From Lactifluus volemus (Eukaryota; Basidiomycota; Agaricomycetes; Russulales; Russulaceae): 64,000 nucleotides of DNA. The stretch's first letter is position 1. Every line of letters starts with the position of its first letter. The position numbers and the translations under genes were made by a program. This document shows, piece by piece, positions 23,239 through 34,106 of the stretch. The stretch is from positions 1 to 64,000 of the forward strand of contig WTXI01000046.1 of assembly GCA_022376515.1 (NCBI GenBank). The letters run 5' to 3'. The notes below the pieces were generated by a model. It saw only the letters and a program-made list of their open reading frames with translations. It was not told the origin of the DNA and made no database searches.

Positions 23239-25597
23239 TGTTTCTTTTTTTTTTTTTGTGAAGCGGTATATTAGATAGCAGGAGATAATAACAACTAGGT
23301 TATCTAACAGCTCTATCTAAACGCTGGAGCGGGCCGAAGAGGTCTGGGATCTCGGTGAGGGCAAAAAATGCTTTTACACACACCCCTGATATGGGGTAGT
23401 GTGGGACTCGTGTGGCGGGTTAACTGCTTATCTACCCACTAAAAAACCTCATTGTGAGTAATCCAATCAGGTGTCTTCCCATGAGTCACGTGTTTTCAAT
23501 ATCGCGTTTTCTGTCCACAGCACTTGCATCGCTGCGATCTTGTCATCCATTGGTCTTGTTGGTCTCTGTGTGCTGTATTTTCATTATTGTGTTTTATCTA
23601 TAGTTGTCAAGGCTCAGAGGGGCCTTGTGCTCGGCGTGAGCTTAGTCACGAGACCTAGTCCAACAAGGGCTAGGGTCAAGTGACACTTGGGGTTACTTGA
23701 GGGTTGCTGACTAACTGCAGGCACGTGAGGCTTATCACGTGACTGTGGGATACTTGATGATGTAATAGATGACTAAGCCGCAGTGGTCACGAGGCTTAGT
23801 CTGACTAATCAGGGTTCAGGGTTCTATGTCCCACTAGAAGCGCCGACGGTGTCGGCCTCGACCTTGCTTGAATTTATTTTGTCTCACGGGCGGTGCTTCC
23901 CTGCCAGGTGTGGTCATGTGCGTTACCCCGGTGTCCGTCCCACCCTCCCTTGGTCAATGTACTACACCCCATCCCTTCATCCAGATGTTCAAGGTGCACA
24001 TCCTAAACACTCCAACTTGATTTGACCAATCGTCGACATATCTTTGGCTAGCCCGTACTCCTCCTGGCTCTTGACGACTATTTCTCTTCACCGTCACAAG
24101 GCTGTTTGGCGCGATTGTTCGATGCCATCAACTCGATGAATCTCTCCACTGCTCCGGTCTTGACGTGTTCAGAGGCTCATCATGCGTAATTCGGAACGCA
24201 AGGACGTCTTTATCAAAAAGTTCACTTCCCCACAGAATCCTTCATCATCTCAAACCCACGGAGGACGAGGCAATCATCAACAGACGAGCTCCACTGGATC
24301 AAATACCTGCTTTGATGAGGGCATCATAATGCGAACCAAGAACTCCACGAAGGGATGAGGCCGTGCCAGCTCAGATATGAGCGTTCAGACAAGATCAGCC
24401 TCTCATCACAATGGCAGTCAGCACTCTCCATCCGAAAATTCGTTCTCCTTGGAAGGCAGCGCTGTCTGGGTAAATGACGACGGTGGGCTGCTGGACCATG
24501 TTGCTCCTCCTGGAGTTGCATCCAGCCACGGAAGCCACGAAAGACCCCCGGCTGCTAAGGGTGGAAGAGGATCAACAGACACCTCATCGACTTCCTCCCA
24601 TAGCCAATACACGCGAGCGCTGCCGCCAAGCAGGGGTATATCAGACCTTCGTCTAGGAACAAAAGGCACGCACTACTACCACACCACGATTGCGTACAAG
24701 GGCCAGTTTTCTCTTTCGTCACCAAAGCATACCTTCGACCAGAAGGAACCGTTGGGGACATGCGAGACTTAGGAAGTGGTTGTGGCGGAATCGTGGTACG
24801 CACCTGAAAGGGTGGCACATTCAAATGTTCAGGCGGTGCTGGTGACGGCAGAAGGAGGCACAGGCAACGCAACATGACAATGTAGATTTCTTGCAGAGTC
24901 GGATAGTGATGTCAACACAAATTAGATGCAAGGGACAGACACATGGGGAACGTACATGACCGGTCCGGGATGACGCTGCTTGACTCAGTAGACTCTATTC
25001 TCACACTTTATTTCCACACTGGGTTTCCTGAACACCGCTTTTGCATTTTCGAATCTGCAGAGGAGGGAAACGAGCTGCAAGAACAGCAAGAGGCTGCTAG
25101 TTGAGATGTGGCAGCAACGAATATCGCTACCGGTTGTCCCAACCACCTGAGGTGACCAGAACCAGTGCACTCCGAGCCAGCGGTTCGAGCAGAGCAGGCC
25201 TTCCAAACAAGACAAGAAAACACAGCCACAAGTTCTGGCGGAAGACACAGACGCAAGGATCAAGAAAAACCGAAAGAAAGCACAGAGGGAGAGGGCACCC
25301 ATCGGACCGGATGCGAGGCAACGAACTGGGGCATGTGAATAACATACTCATTATAGGCAACAACAAATGTTTTCTATGGCGCGGAACGTACACAATAAGT
25401 AGGCGAACGAGGGGAAAAAAGTGGCGGAAGACCAGAAAAGGATGGATGGATGGCCAATATAGGAAAAAAGGCCACGTGAAGAGGATTACTAACGGGATTA
25501 GTAAGAAGGCGACTTTCGACTCCTACAGAATACCTTGCAAGCAAGGTAACTGGCTCTACTCAGGAGGAGGGCGTCGCGCTGACGGATGCACTCCTGG
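23239..25597. other. Unit 2 flank: T-tract, LTR end fragment, no confident gene
   Basis: A T-rich tract (about 23241-23260) sits exactly at the unit edge. At 23605-23628 begins TTGTCAAGGCTCAGAGGGGC, the reverse complement of the 3' end of the LTR at 27618-28155. Similarity fades over about 60 bp, so this is a fragment of an oppositely oriented LTR. The frames at 24377-24772 and 25101-25667 (plus) match no family I know. The latter runs into the next LTR (TFDSYRIPCKQGNWLYS just before it) and could be the 3' end of a retrotransposon coding region. Confidence 0.5.
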
Positions 25598-26280
25598 TGT
25601 TACGGTTATGCGGGCCGTCCGGCCCATTTCTTACTGTTTTCCGTCTAATTTTCGACTTGTGTTGTGACCCAGGATCCCTTTCCTTGGCCAGCCCCTTCTG
25701 TCTGCTTCTAGGGGCTGTGCATCGCCGTTTTGGACGTGTATTTGACTCAGGGATCATGACTCAAATCTTGAGTCAGCGTTCTTGACTCAGATCTTGAGTC
25801 AGACGCACTGAGTCAGTTCTTGAGTCATCAGAACTGACTCAGGTCCTTAGTCAATAGTCTTGACTTCGCTACTGTACTGTGACCTTTGTAGGATAGTTGG
25901 CTGGCCCTCTGTACGCATAAATAGGGCCCTGTAGACGAGCTAAAGCCCCAGCTTCAGCTTCGTCTAGAATCGCAGTTCATTGTCTCCTGCTCACACTCGC
26001 ATCGCATCTTCCTCCTCTCTTCTTGTGAATCCCCTCTTCATACCTTGATCTGGGTACTTCGCGCCACGATCAGACATCTGTGAATTTGTTCCATTTCCGT
26101 GTAACAAGTCCCCAGACGCCTGAACCCTAATACGAACACGCTGTGAGAAGTAGTCCCCACTTCTCACCCCGCGTCCGCCCTCGAACCTTAGTTCAACCTC
26201 TCACGAGTGTCCTTGGAAGGCGAGCATCTCTTGCATTCCAAATACACTCACGCCCGTGTTGCGGTTGAACCTACACATCG
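25598..26280 (+). mobile_element. LTR of a retrotransposon (LTR-D), plus strand; 3' edge approximate
   Basis: It begins TGTTACGG, like the LTR at 27618, directly after a purine-rich stretch (AGGAGGAGGGCG). It contains an array of TGA(C/G)TCA sites at 25743-25867 followed by the TATA-like CATAAATAGGG at 25916-25926. It then continues as a pyrimidine-rich leader. The 3' edge is placed near the CA at about 26280 but is not certain. Downstream sequence to 26540 looks like leader or start of gag and is cut by LTR-A. Confidence 0.55.
25743..25867. promoter_or_regulatory. Phased array of TGA(C/G)TCA (AP-1/Gcn4-type) sites
   Basis: Eight perfect TGACTCA/TGAGTCA heptamers start at 25743, 25757, 25769, 25783, 25795, 25809, 25821 and 25835. 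Two imperfect ones start at 25847 (TTAGTCA) and 25861 (TGACTTC). Linkers alternate strictly 7, 5, 7, 5 bp, giving a 26-bp higher-order period. The array ends about 50 bp upstream of a TATA-like element. The heptamer is the known binding site of fungal bZIP factors of the Gcn4/Cpc1 type; use here as an upstream activating element is inferred. Confidence 0.8.
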
Positions 26281-26540
26281 TCATTAACTCATCTGCCACC
26301 GTCTATCCTCTTGGGGAACGGTAACTCCAACCATCGCGTGCGCCGGCCCGCTAGTCCGTCTCGCGCAATACAGACACCCAGAGTTCGCACAGTCAAGTCT
26401 ACTCCCTGTGGGACCTTGCCTGTGTGTACTAGAATCGACTATTTGGTGTTGCTAGTCTTGTCCGACTCGCCGCAGCAAATAGCCAATCAGAACGACGCTC
26501 ACTTCGAGCCACGGTCCCTGCGAACTGTGACACCTGGTAT

Positions 26541-27104
26541 TGTCAATGATCTCTAGTGCCCCTCTCTGGTAGGCAAGAACTAATCCTCCTAACTCACAGA
26601 GGTTAGGGAGGAAGACTTAAGAGATGAGAGGGGAGACCAGAAGGTCTTTGAAAGGGGAGAAGATGGTGGTTCTGATTAAAGATAAAGTGAAGACTAAGGA
26701 CAAGAGGCACTGGGAAGTGCTGGTTTATATACTACTGGGGTGTGACGCTTAGTAAGGGATTCTCAGGGATGTCACATAGGGTGACATCAGGATATAATAT
26801 AGATAGGGGTGGATCGAGATGGGATCAAGATCCTTGGGGTATTCCCAGGACTACGCAGGAGTGATGTCAGGGTCACATCGGGGGAACTTCAGGGTAACTG
26901 TATCGTAACTGAATCTGTATAGTACTGTATAATAATTATGTAAGCGAGATCGGATCGGGGATAGATCAAGTGTCATGTGAAATAAACTGTTAACGTAGCT
27001 TTGTCCTTGTCTTGTCTTGATGGTTCTTGGATAAAAATGGTTTGAATTTCCCACGGTAGCAAGTGGTACTTTTCCGATGGTCATGTGATGGTGAAACCAT
27101 AACA
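26541..27104 (-). mobile_element. LTR (LTR-A), minus strand, 3' LTR of a truncated element
   Basis: Read on the minus strand it starts TGTTATGG and ends ATTGACA (TG...CA ends). It has TATATAAA at 26724-26731 and the segment AAGCGTCACACC just upstream of it, both shared with LTR-B. Immediately before it on the same strand is a polypurine tract (GGAGAAAGGAGG) preceded by the stop of an ORF. This is the arrangement expected at the 3' end of a Ty3/gypsy-type element. It interrupts the leader of LTR-D. Confidence 0.7.
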
Positions 27105-27154
27105 TTACCTCCTTTCTCCAGGTGAGTTGTGCCACCAACTCACAAGAATCTTGT

Positions 27155-27617
27155 TCACCATTGGCCGCTTGTGGGGCACATCCAGTAGAGGTTGTACTGG
27201 TTGTCGGGTTCAGCGAAGGGGTGGTTACTGGGGACCAGGCATTGGTCCTGTCTGTATCTGGCATGGGGAGTAGTGCAGGTGGTCGAGGGGTGGTTGCTGC
27301 CGCAGTAGGGGCATTCAAGGGAGTCATACGGGGATGCCAGTGATTGGTCATCGCTTTCGGTGTCATGATTGTCGTCAAGAGGGGGAGGTGAAGGGGTTTT
27401 TCCCTTGAGGTCGGCTGGGGGTTGGCCAAGGTATCGCTGCTGCCATTGAGGCACCTGGTTGTCCAGCATGATATGTCCAGTCCTGAGACTGTAGTCAAGG
27501 TTGTCTTCATAGTGAGGTGCGCCGGGGTTGGTATAGTTGGGTTTGTAATTGTCGTCATCATCATCTTTGGGGTTTTCCGTGGCTGGATCCTCGGGCCACT
27601 CGTCTTCCGAGTGTTCG
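27155..27617 (-). pseudogene. 3'-terminal coding remnant of an LTR retrotransposon
   Basis: One minus-strand frame is open from the LTR-B edge (about 27617) to about 27155. It encodes an acidic stretch (HSEDEWPEDPATENPKDDDD) and a short Cys/His cluster (CPYCGSNHPSTTC), which resembles but does not match the classical CCHC spacing. It ends TSGQW shortly before the polypurine tract of LTR-A. No reverse transcriptase, integrase or chromodomain is visible. It is most likely the C-terminal end of a retrotransposon polyprotein cut by the insertion of LTR-B. A longer overlapping frame (26851-27633) is low-complexity Thr/Pro-rich and probably spurious. Confidence 0.5.
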
Positions 27618-28155
27618 TGTTACGGTTTGGCACGTGACTGGCTTATGTACTCTGCCCCATGTGACTGTGGGTATCTTTTCACCTTTCTCCAAGACAGTTT
27701 ACGATACAGATCTCCGGATCTTTCTGAGGTTCTTCCAAAGTTTCTCCTTCTGATCTACGATATATTATTTACAAGGCATGTAACACTGTGACATGCCTGA
27801 GACTCTATGACTCAGCGTCACACCTTAGGAGTATATAAACTGGTCTGTTGTAACTTGTCTCCTTAGACTTCACTTCATCTGCAATCAGACTAGTTGAACC
27901 CTCTTCCCTTCCTTGTCCCTCAAGTCAGACCTCCTGACTGTTGCCAATACAAGACTTAGTCTCATCTTGTGATTGCCCTTGACCTCTTCTTTGACAATAC
28001 AGTAGAGTGCATCCGTCAGCACGACGCTCTCCTCTGCAGTAAAGCCAAGGGAAGAACCTGTGTAATCCTTGTCATGCTGAGCCTGTGTGACACGCTCAGC
28101 CCTCCTCGATTACTAAAGCACACATCATGTGCCAAGGCCCCTCTGAGCCTTGACA
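27618..28155 (+). mobile_element. LTR (LTR-B), plus strand, probably solo
   Basis: It starts TGTTACGG and ends GAGCCTTGACA. It contains TGACTCA at 27808-27814, CAGCGTCACACC, and TATATAAA at 27832-27839, followed by a CTTCACTTCATCTGCAATCAG leader similar to that of LTR-A. It lies in the opposite orientation to LTR-A and cuts a retrotransposon coding remnant. No internal region follows, so it is read as a solo LTR. I found no convincing target-site duplication. Confidence 0.65.
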
Positions 28156-28671
28156 AAAGCGAAGTCTCCTACAAACCCTAAACCCTACAAGACCTCAGTT
28201 GGTCTTCAAAACCCCAGTTAAGTTTACATACTCGTCACCCAAGTCGACCTTCCACTTGTAAAGGAGCTGTGTGCCCATACAAGTGAAAGAAGAGGAAGAA
28301 CCCTGTCGCATCGTCACACCTAGAGGAAGAACCCTGTGCCCTACCCAGACCCCAGACACCCTTAGTCATCATACCATGCCATATAAGGAAACAACTCCGA
28401 ATCCCCCAAGAACCCATCACTCCTGTACCCCCTACCACCTTTGACCTCTGAGCTCTCCTTCGAGGACCCCCTTACTTGAGTGTGGATAGCAAAAAGGGCA
28501 GGGCCCATAACCAAATGAAAGTGGAAGTGTGACACGGTCACTGCGTGATGATAAGATAGAGAGGGAAAGAAGTTAATGATCTTATTATGCCCCAAAGTGC
28601 TCTACTTAAGTACTTGTGCAGTAGCTGATACATGTGATAAATGTGCGATGCCAGTGACGTCACATCACAAA
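28156..28671. other. No gene seen
   Basis: This is a roughly 500 bp stretch between LTR-B and the left edge of unit 3. It contains a short AAACCCTAAACCCTAC run at about 28175 and no coding signal. Confidence 0.5.
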
Positions 28672-28990
28672 CGTCATTAGAGGCGCGTCGGTCACATGCT
28701 TCATCACGTGTAGTCACAGTCACGCGTCACGTCCTTTGCCAGTTCACGCAGGAGGCAGTGTGAGCGGAAATCCGATTACTATCTATGTTACAGTCCAGAA
28801 GGAGGGAAAATCAGACGACGAAAGCTCACACAGATCCAGAGATACATTCCGGCCAAAGAAAGGGAATCAAGCCCTTGATATTTGACATATCTTTCGTTGG
28901 GTAAAAGATTCTCATGAGTGGGAGGATGGTATGGTTCGGTCTGATCAAAGCAACAAGGAATCTTAGATACAATTGATTCTATTTATATTG

Positions 28991-31900
28991 TCATAATGTA
29001 CTAGTAGCCCAATTCGATCCATAAGCAAAATCTGAGAGATCAAGCCGTGTCTCATGTTTGCCTGCAATCCAGATAGTGCTGGGTCTATGAAGGCATGGCC
29101 TATGTAGCTCGGGAATCCAAAGCACAAGTTCACCCTCTTCTCCATGTAACCAACCATCACTATCAATCGAGAGTTGGTCCGTAAATTGATTCTTAATACT
29201 TTCAGTTCGGGTTGCAGCCTCCAGCAAATGAGTTGTGCCGTTGTCTGAAGCTGATGCAGTATGCTGTCCACCTAGTGAGTATGCAACAGATGTGACTGAA
29301 TATTAAATGGGCCTACTACAATTCGTCCTGTTATGGCATCCCACACCCGAATCGTGCAATCATTAGAGGCCGATGCAATACGCTCCCCATCTGGTGAGAA
29401 TGCAACAGAGAAGACCCAATCGGTGTGTCCAGTAAATGGGCCCGCTACAATCTGTCCTGTTGTGGCATCCCACACCCGAATCGTGCGATCATCCGAGGCC
29501 GATGCGATACGCTCCCCGTCTGGTGAGAATGCAACAGAGAGGACCGAAAGGGTGTGTCCAGTAAATGGGCCCACTACAATCTGTCCTGTTGTGGGATCCC
29601 ACACCCAAATCGTGCGATCAGAAGAGGCCGATGCGATACGCTCCCCGTCTGGTGAGAATGTAACAGAGAGGACCGAACCGGTGTGTCCAGTAAATGGGCC
29701 CGCTACAATCTGTCCTGTTGTGGGATCCCACACCCGAATCGTGCCATCATCCGAGGCAGATGCGATATGCTCCCCGTCTGGTGAGAATGCAACAGATCTG
29801 ACCAAATCGGTGTGTCCAGTAAATGGGCCCGCTACAATCTGTCCTGTTGTGGCATCCCACACCCGAATCGTGTGATCATCCGAGGCCGATGCGATACGCT
29901 CCCCGTCCGGCGAGAATGCAACACAAAGGACCCAGTGGTCATGTGCCTTAATCGTCATTTCCAATTCGGGCCAATGCGATAACCGCCCGCGTTCCAACCT
30001 CAATGTCCGAGGAAATTCGGGAAGGTATTGATGAAAGATCTGGGAAGAGGCTGGCGCGAAAGGCAGGGCAGAGACGTAGATATGTGGCGCACTTCGAGCC
30101 ACCGCCTTTCCGAAATAACGCACGAATGAAGATCCATCCTTCACCAATCCTAACAAGTTCTTCACTTCCGTTTGTGAACGCTATTGCGATTTCAAGCTCA
30201 AGTCACTACATGTCACATTCAATTATGCGGTGTACATACCTCGTGCAGCAACCATACCGACAGGGATGACAATGCTCGTGAAGCAACGCCGACACTCTTC
30301 TTGACACTAAGCACTTCCAGCCAAAACAGAAACTTTCTTTCGAGGAGCAATCGAACTTTTTTGAGCACCTCGTGATCGAAGGCAAGACGGCGCAAATGAT
30401 CGCCCCAGTAAATACAACCATATTGTAGAGCAGACGGAATATATTTGGCGATTCGGGATTCCAAGTCGGGGACGTCGCTGTTGGCGAGATATGACGACTC
30501 GAGTCTGCACATGTTGAATTTGAGGCCATCGAGCATTAAACCGAGGCAGGAATGTGTCAAATGACGGTGGGCATCTGCAAGATCGACATAAAACACATTG
30601 CTCTTCTTACTAGTCAGAAAGTCACGGAATGATGTATGGAGGGGAAGGATAGGGCGCGTTTGATCATGTGATGTGACGTTACTCAGCAATGAGCCGAGGC
30701 AGCGGAGAATTCTGACGACCAGGTTGGAATCTTCGGGGTGAATAAACGGTGCATGCTGTCGCAGAGATATCAAAGAATTGATGGAGAGGGGTTCGATAGC
30801 GGCAAAAAGTTGTCCTATGATGGACCGAAACAGAACTTGGACTTCATCTGAATTAAAGTACCCTTGGAGTACTTCTTCGTACAAGTTGTCCAGCGGACCT
30901 TCACCACTGCGACCTCGAGAGGGCGCCAACAGGCGCTGTACATATTCGTTGTAGCTAAGGCCCAAATTGGCAGGGCTGTTTATGAAACCACATGCAACGG
31001 CCGCCCATTGAAACAAGCCCTGTGACGCCTGAACTAGCTTGCTACCGTGATCATTGAACACGTCCTTGCGGAGCTTGCTCTGAATATACAAGCCAATATC
31101 TTGTTCCGTCTGGGCAGCCAGTTGGGCGTCATCCATGTACAGTGTATGGACGGACCGCGCGTCGGCGAATGCCTGTTCGATGTCATCTTCCGACCTCGAC
31201 GTGATGAGTAAGCGAATGTTCGGCGGGAGGTCGATGAGACGTTCGGCAAGAAACGTGTGCAGTGCATTTCCCCCAATTGTGATACCACTCTCATCCAAAC
31301 CATCGATGATGATGAGAATTGGATCAACAAGTGGTATGCTCTTGAGTGGATTAACGAGGAGCCGTGTAAAAAGTCTACGAGGATCTCGGGTAGTCCCAAA
31401 AGACGGATCACTTGCAATGGCCTTCTTGAGGGCGAGCTTGAACTGAGGATAGCGATCGGAGAGGCCGCGGGCAAGAGTCGTAAAGAAATGATAAGCCTCG
31501 TCGTTGGACTCCTTGCGTTTCTCCTTCCGCACAAAAGCAATATAAGAACCGAGATACGTCTCATCGAATAGAAGTGCGATCTCATGCGCAATGGAGGACT
31601 TTCCCGTGCCTGCCTGGCCAAGGAGCACGAGGCTACGGTCGGATTCGGGATTCTTGACCCACTCGACGATGTGGTCCAAGAAATGTTTGCGTGTGTCTCG
31701 ATAACAGCCCTGTCTATCTTTGAATCGCCATCCTCCCAAAAGAGGGCTTTCCCCGATTATTGCACTTAATTCTGTTTTACTCTGGTCAAACCGATGATCT
31801 ATGGCTTTGTGACTGTGAGAATGACGCACCAGTATCCGATGCTTCATTCGACATATCCGTTTCCTGTGTTCTCACATCGTTTCGCATTTCAGGGACAGGA

Positions 31901-33438
31901 CTCGGAGCGACAGCGGGGACAGCAACATCTGTGGGGAATTTTCCTCGTAGTTCTCGTAGTTGGACGACGGCCTTGTGGAGGCGTTCGACATTGTTCGAAG
32001 CCAGGTTTGCTGAAAATCACATGTTGATAAGAGACGATGAGAGAGGTCAGGTCACGATAACGTACCGACTTGTGCATCCGTCTTGGCACTCGATCCGGCG
32101 GCAAACGCGTAGGATTTTGATAGAATTGGCACATTCGGAGACGCACTGCAGCATCTCTTTGAGAATATTTGCTTGCGTTGATGCTGGTTGGATGTTCCTT
32201 GAAACGTCCTCATTCCCAAATTCAAATGCCCTCAGTATCGCCTCAAGTAGTGATCGGAGGTTGTCGTCATCCTTCAACCTGTGTACCAAGTCCTGCCAAT
32301 AAGCCAAAAAGGGGTGAGCGTTCTATTTCATCCAACAAGGCAAGGGCGCGCACCTCGCCAATGTTGGAGAGCTGAGACCATGCCGATCTGGCACGCTGAG
32401 GGGCAGCAATTAGCTCGGTGATTAGTAGAGAAAAAAGGTATGGGACATACTGGTTTGACGACTGGACTGACGGTGTCCACGACCTGCTTCATAACATCAA
32501 CAGCACTTTTCCATATTGTGACCGCATCCATAGCTTCCTCAGCGCGATCGGGATGACGCGACATCCCCGGCTGGCTGTCCGGCACTGTTCCCACAGGAGT
32601 GCCGCTGCCGCTGTCAACGCGAAGGTCACCCGTCTTGGAAAAATCAGATCGAGGAGCAGCAACTGTCGTGGGTTGCGCGGTTTCAGCGTCAGATTGGACA
32701 ATGTGACGCGTAACGCCTCCTTCAGTGACAGGGTTGCCCGGTATGAGATTCGGGGTGTTGACTATCGCTGTCCGAGAGGAACTTGCGTTTGGTGACACTG
32801 TGATCGTTAAGATTGTGGCCGGCTTCTTTGTCTGTTTCGAGTGTCCACCTGCATTGCCGAAAACAATGTCGAGTTCTACATGTAGGGTGCTCAGCCAGAA
32901 GCATGAGTAAAATTCCAAAAAATCATGAGACGAACCGCGAGTGGTTCACAGGCTATCCTCTGATTTCCGATAAGAATGTCTTTCGCTTTGGGCCTTTCCA
33001 TATAAAGTGATGCTGTGAGATGAGATTGCGATTGTACAATGCTGCTGGGGACTCAGCCACAAATAGATATGAAATATGGGAATTTCTCACAAAGTGTCGT
33101 TCCATTCTACGATATTCTCCCTTCTCTGCACGGATCGAGTCTGCCTCGTCGACGCCCCACAAGTCACGGTGACATAAAAAATTCCTTTTCTCCAGAGGAG
33201 GTTCTTGAAACGCGGAAGGTTGCGCGCTCTGACGACTGGCAGGGGAAAGAGATTTAGTACCTCTCACAGCATGACCACAAAGGGAGTACGTACCGGTGAC
33301 CCGGAGCGGATGCGAGCCTGGTTGCGTTGAGGTGACCTGAGCTCGGCTGCTGCCAGTGTGCCTCATGTCGGAGATTTGAGAACCTGAACTGTAGTAATGG
33401 TTAACAGCGGGAGACATCGGGATAGGAGACTTTGGCAT
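28991..33438 (-). CDS. NLR-like gene copy 3 (C2-like, NACHT, 5 WD40 repeats)
   Basis: The start is taken at 33438 (MPKSPIPMSPAVN). Exons encode the C2-like part (VVRARNLPRFKNLLWRKG, FYVTVTCGASTRQTRSV) and a helical linker. A complete 542-codon NACHT exon occupies 31847-30219, with Walker A GQAGTGKSS, Walker B ILIIIDGLDE and the sensor-like LLITSRSED. After an intron a 297-codon frame (30165-29272) encodes the APHIYVSALPFAP linker and five intact WD40 repeats. It closes at HLLHTH, a stop created by a 10-base loss in the next repeat. The C-terminal cap (DGWLHGEEGELVLWIP) continues out of frame to 28991. The product would be a cytosolic STAND NTPase whose WD40 propeller senses ligands. It is the most complete of the three copies, although its cap would be lost. 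It lies about 670 bp downstream of the laccase on the same strand. Confidence 0.85.
29272..29920. repeat. 129-bp WD40-coding repeats (copy 3)
   Basis: Five full units are nearly identical to those of copy 2, with the same variable codons around the Asp before TIRV or TIWV and after GHT. A sixth, truncated unit has lost ten bases near 29300. Confidence 0.9.
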
Positions 33439-34106
33439 ACGGATGCGAAGTCATCTGGGTAGCTCTTGAAGGGAGTAAGAAAGAGAAAGACGAGCGGGAG
33501 AGGTTGAGGGTTGTTGAGCCTTGAAGTAACCATGAGCCCTTGCCTGTGACTGCATTTTGCCGAAGGGCACCTTATCTGCGCCATCTCACGCTCAGCGCTA
33601 GCGGCAAGGTCACGTTTGTGATGATCGATAATCACTTTCCGTAACTCGACCTTCCGAGTCTGACCACTTCACACTTGAATAAAGACAGGGCGTTGTAATA
33701 TCGATCACGACCTCAAGGGGACCGTCGACGAGTCTAGAATTGCGTGATGCTGTTGTCGCAAGTTTTTGTCCGACGAAGGAAATACGTTGCTGCCGCAGTG
33801 GCAGGTCCGTTTTCCTTACTTAAACTGGCTAGCCTCCAAACTTCGCTCAGGGTTCACGCGTTCACGTTGCACGCCCAAAAACAGACACAAAAATCTCTCC
33901 TTTTTTTTTTTTACAAGAATGACAAGTAACTACAAAGTCCAAAGTTACTGTCACAGCCTGGGTATACAGGATGCACACACAAGCAAGTGTGAGAGAGAGA
34001 TAAATGAGTCTCGACGAAGTTATTGTCCTTGGGTATGAAATCCGTAAATGATGTCCGTCATTAAAACCCACAGAGTAAATACCAAGGGGGGTAGGGAATA
34101 GACGAA
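33439..34106. promoter_or_regulatory. Laccase-NLR intergenic spacer (unit 3)
   Basis: This is the counterpart of 4057-4682. It includes CTTAAACTGGCTAG and TTCACGCGTTCACGTTGCAC, which are also found in the scrap at 11165-11375, and a T-rich tract at about 33900-33912. No gene is seen. Confidence 0.5.

Noticed and set aside
26851..27633. 260-codon minus-strand ORF
   Set aside because: It starts with GTG, is Thr/Pro-rich low complexity and overlaps a better retrotransposon frame and LTR-A.
23605..28156. A 4.5-kb DNA transposon with terminal inverted repeats
   Set aside because: The inverted ends match the 3' end of LTR-B (TG...CA, TATA box), no transposase is visible, and no target duplication is found.
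28170..28195. Telomere-like AAACCCTAAACCCTAC
   Set aside because: Only two units, internal, next to an LTR and with no subtelomeric array; likely chance.
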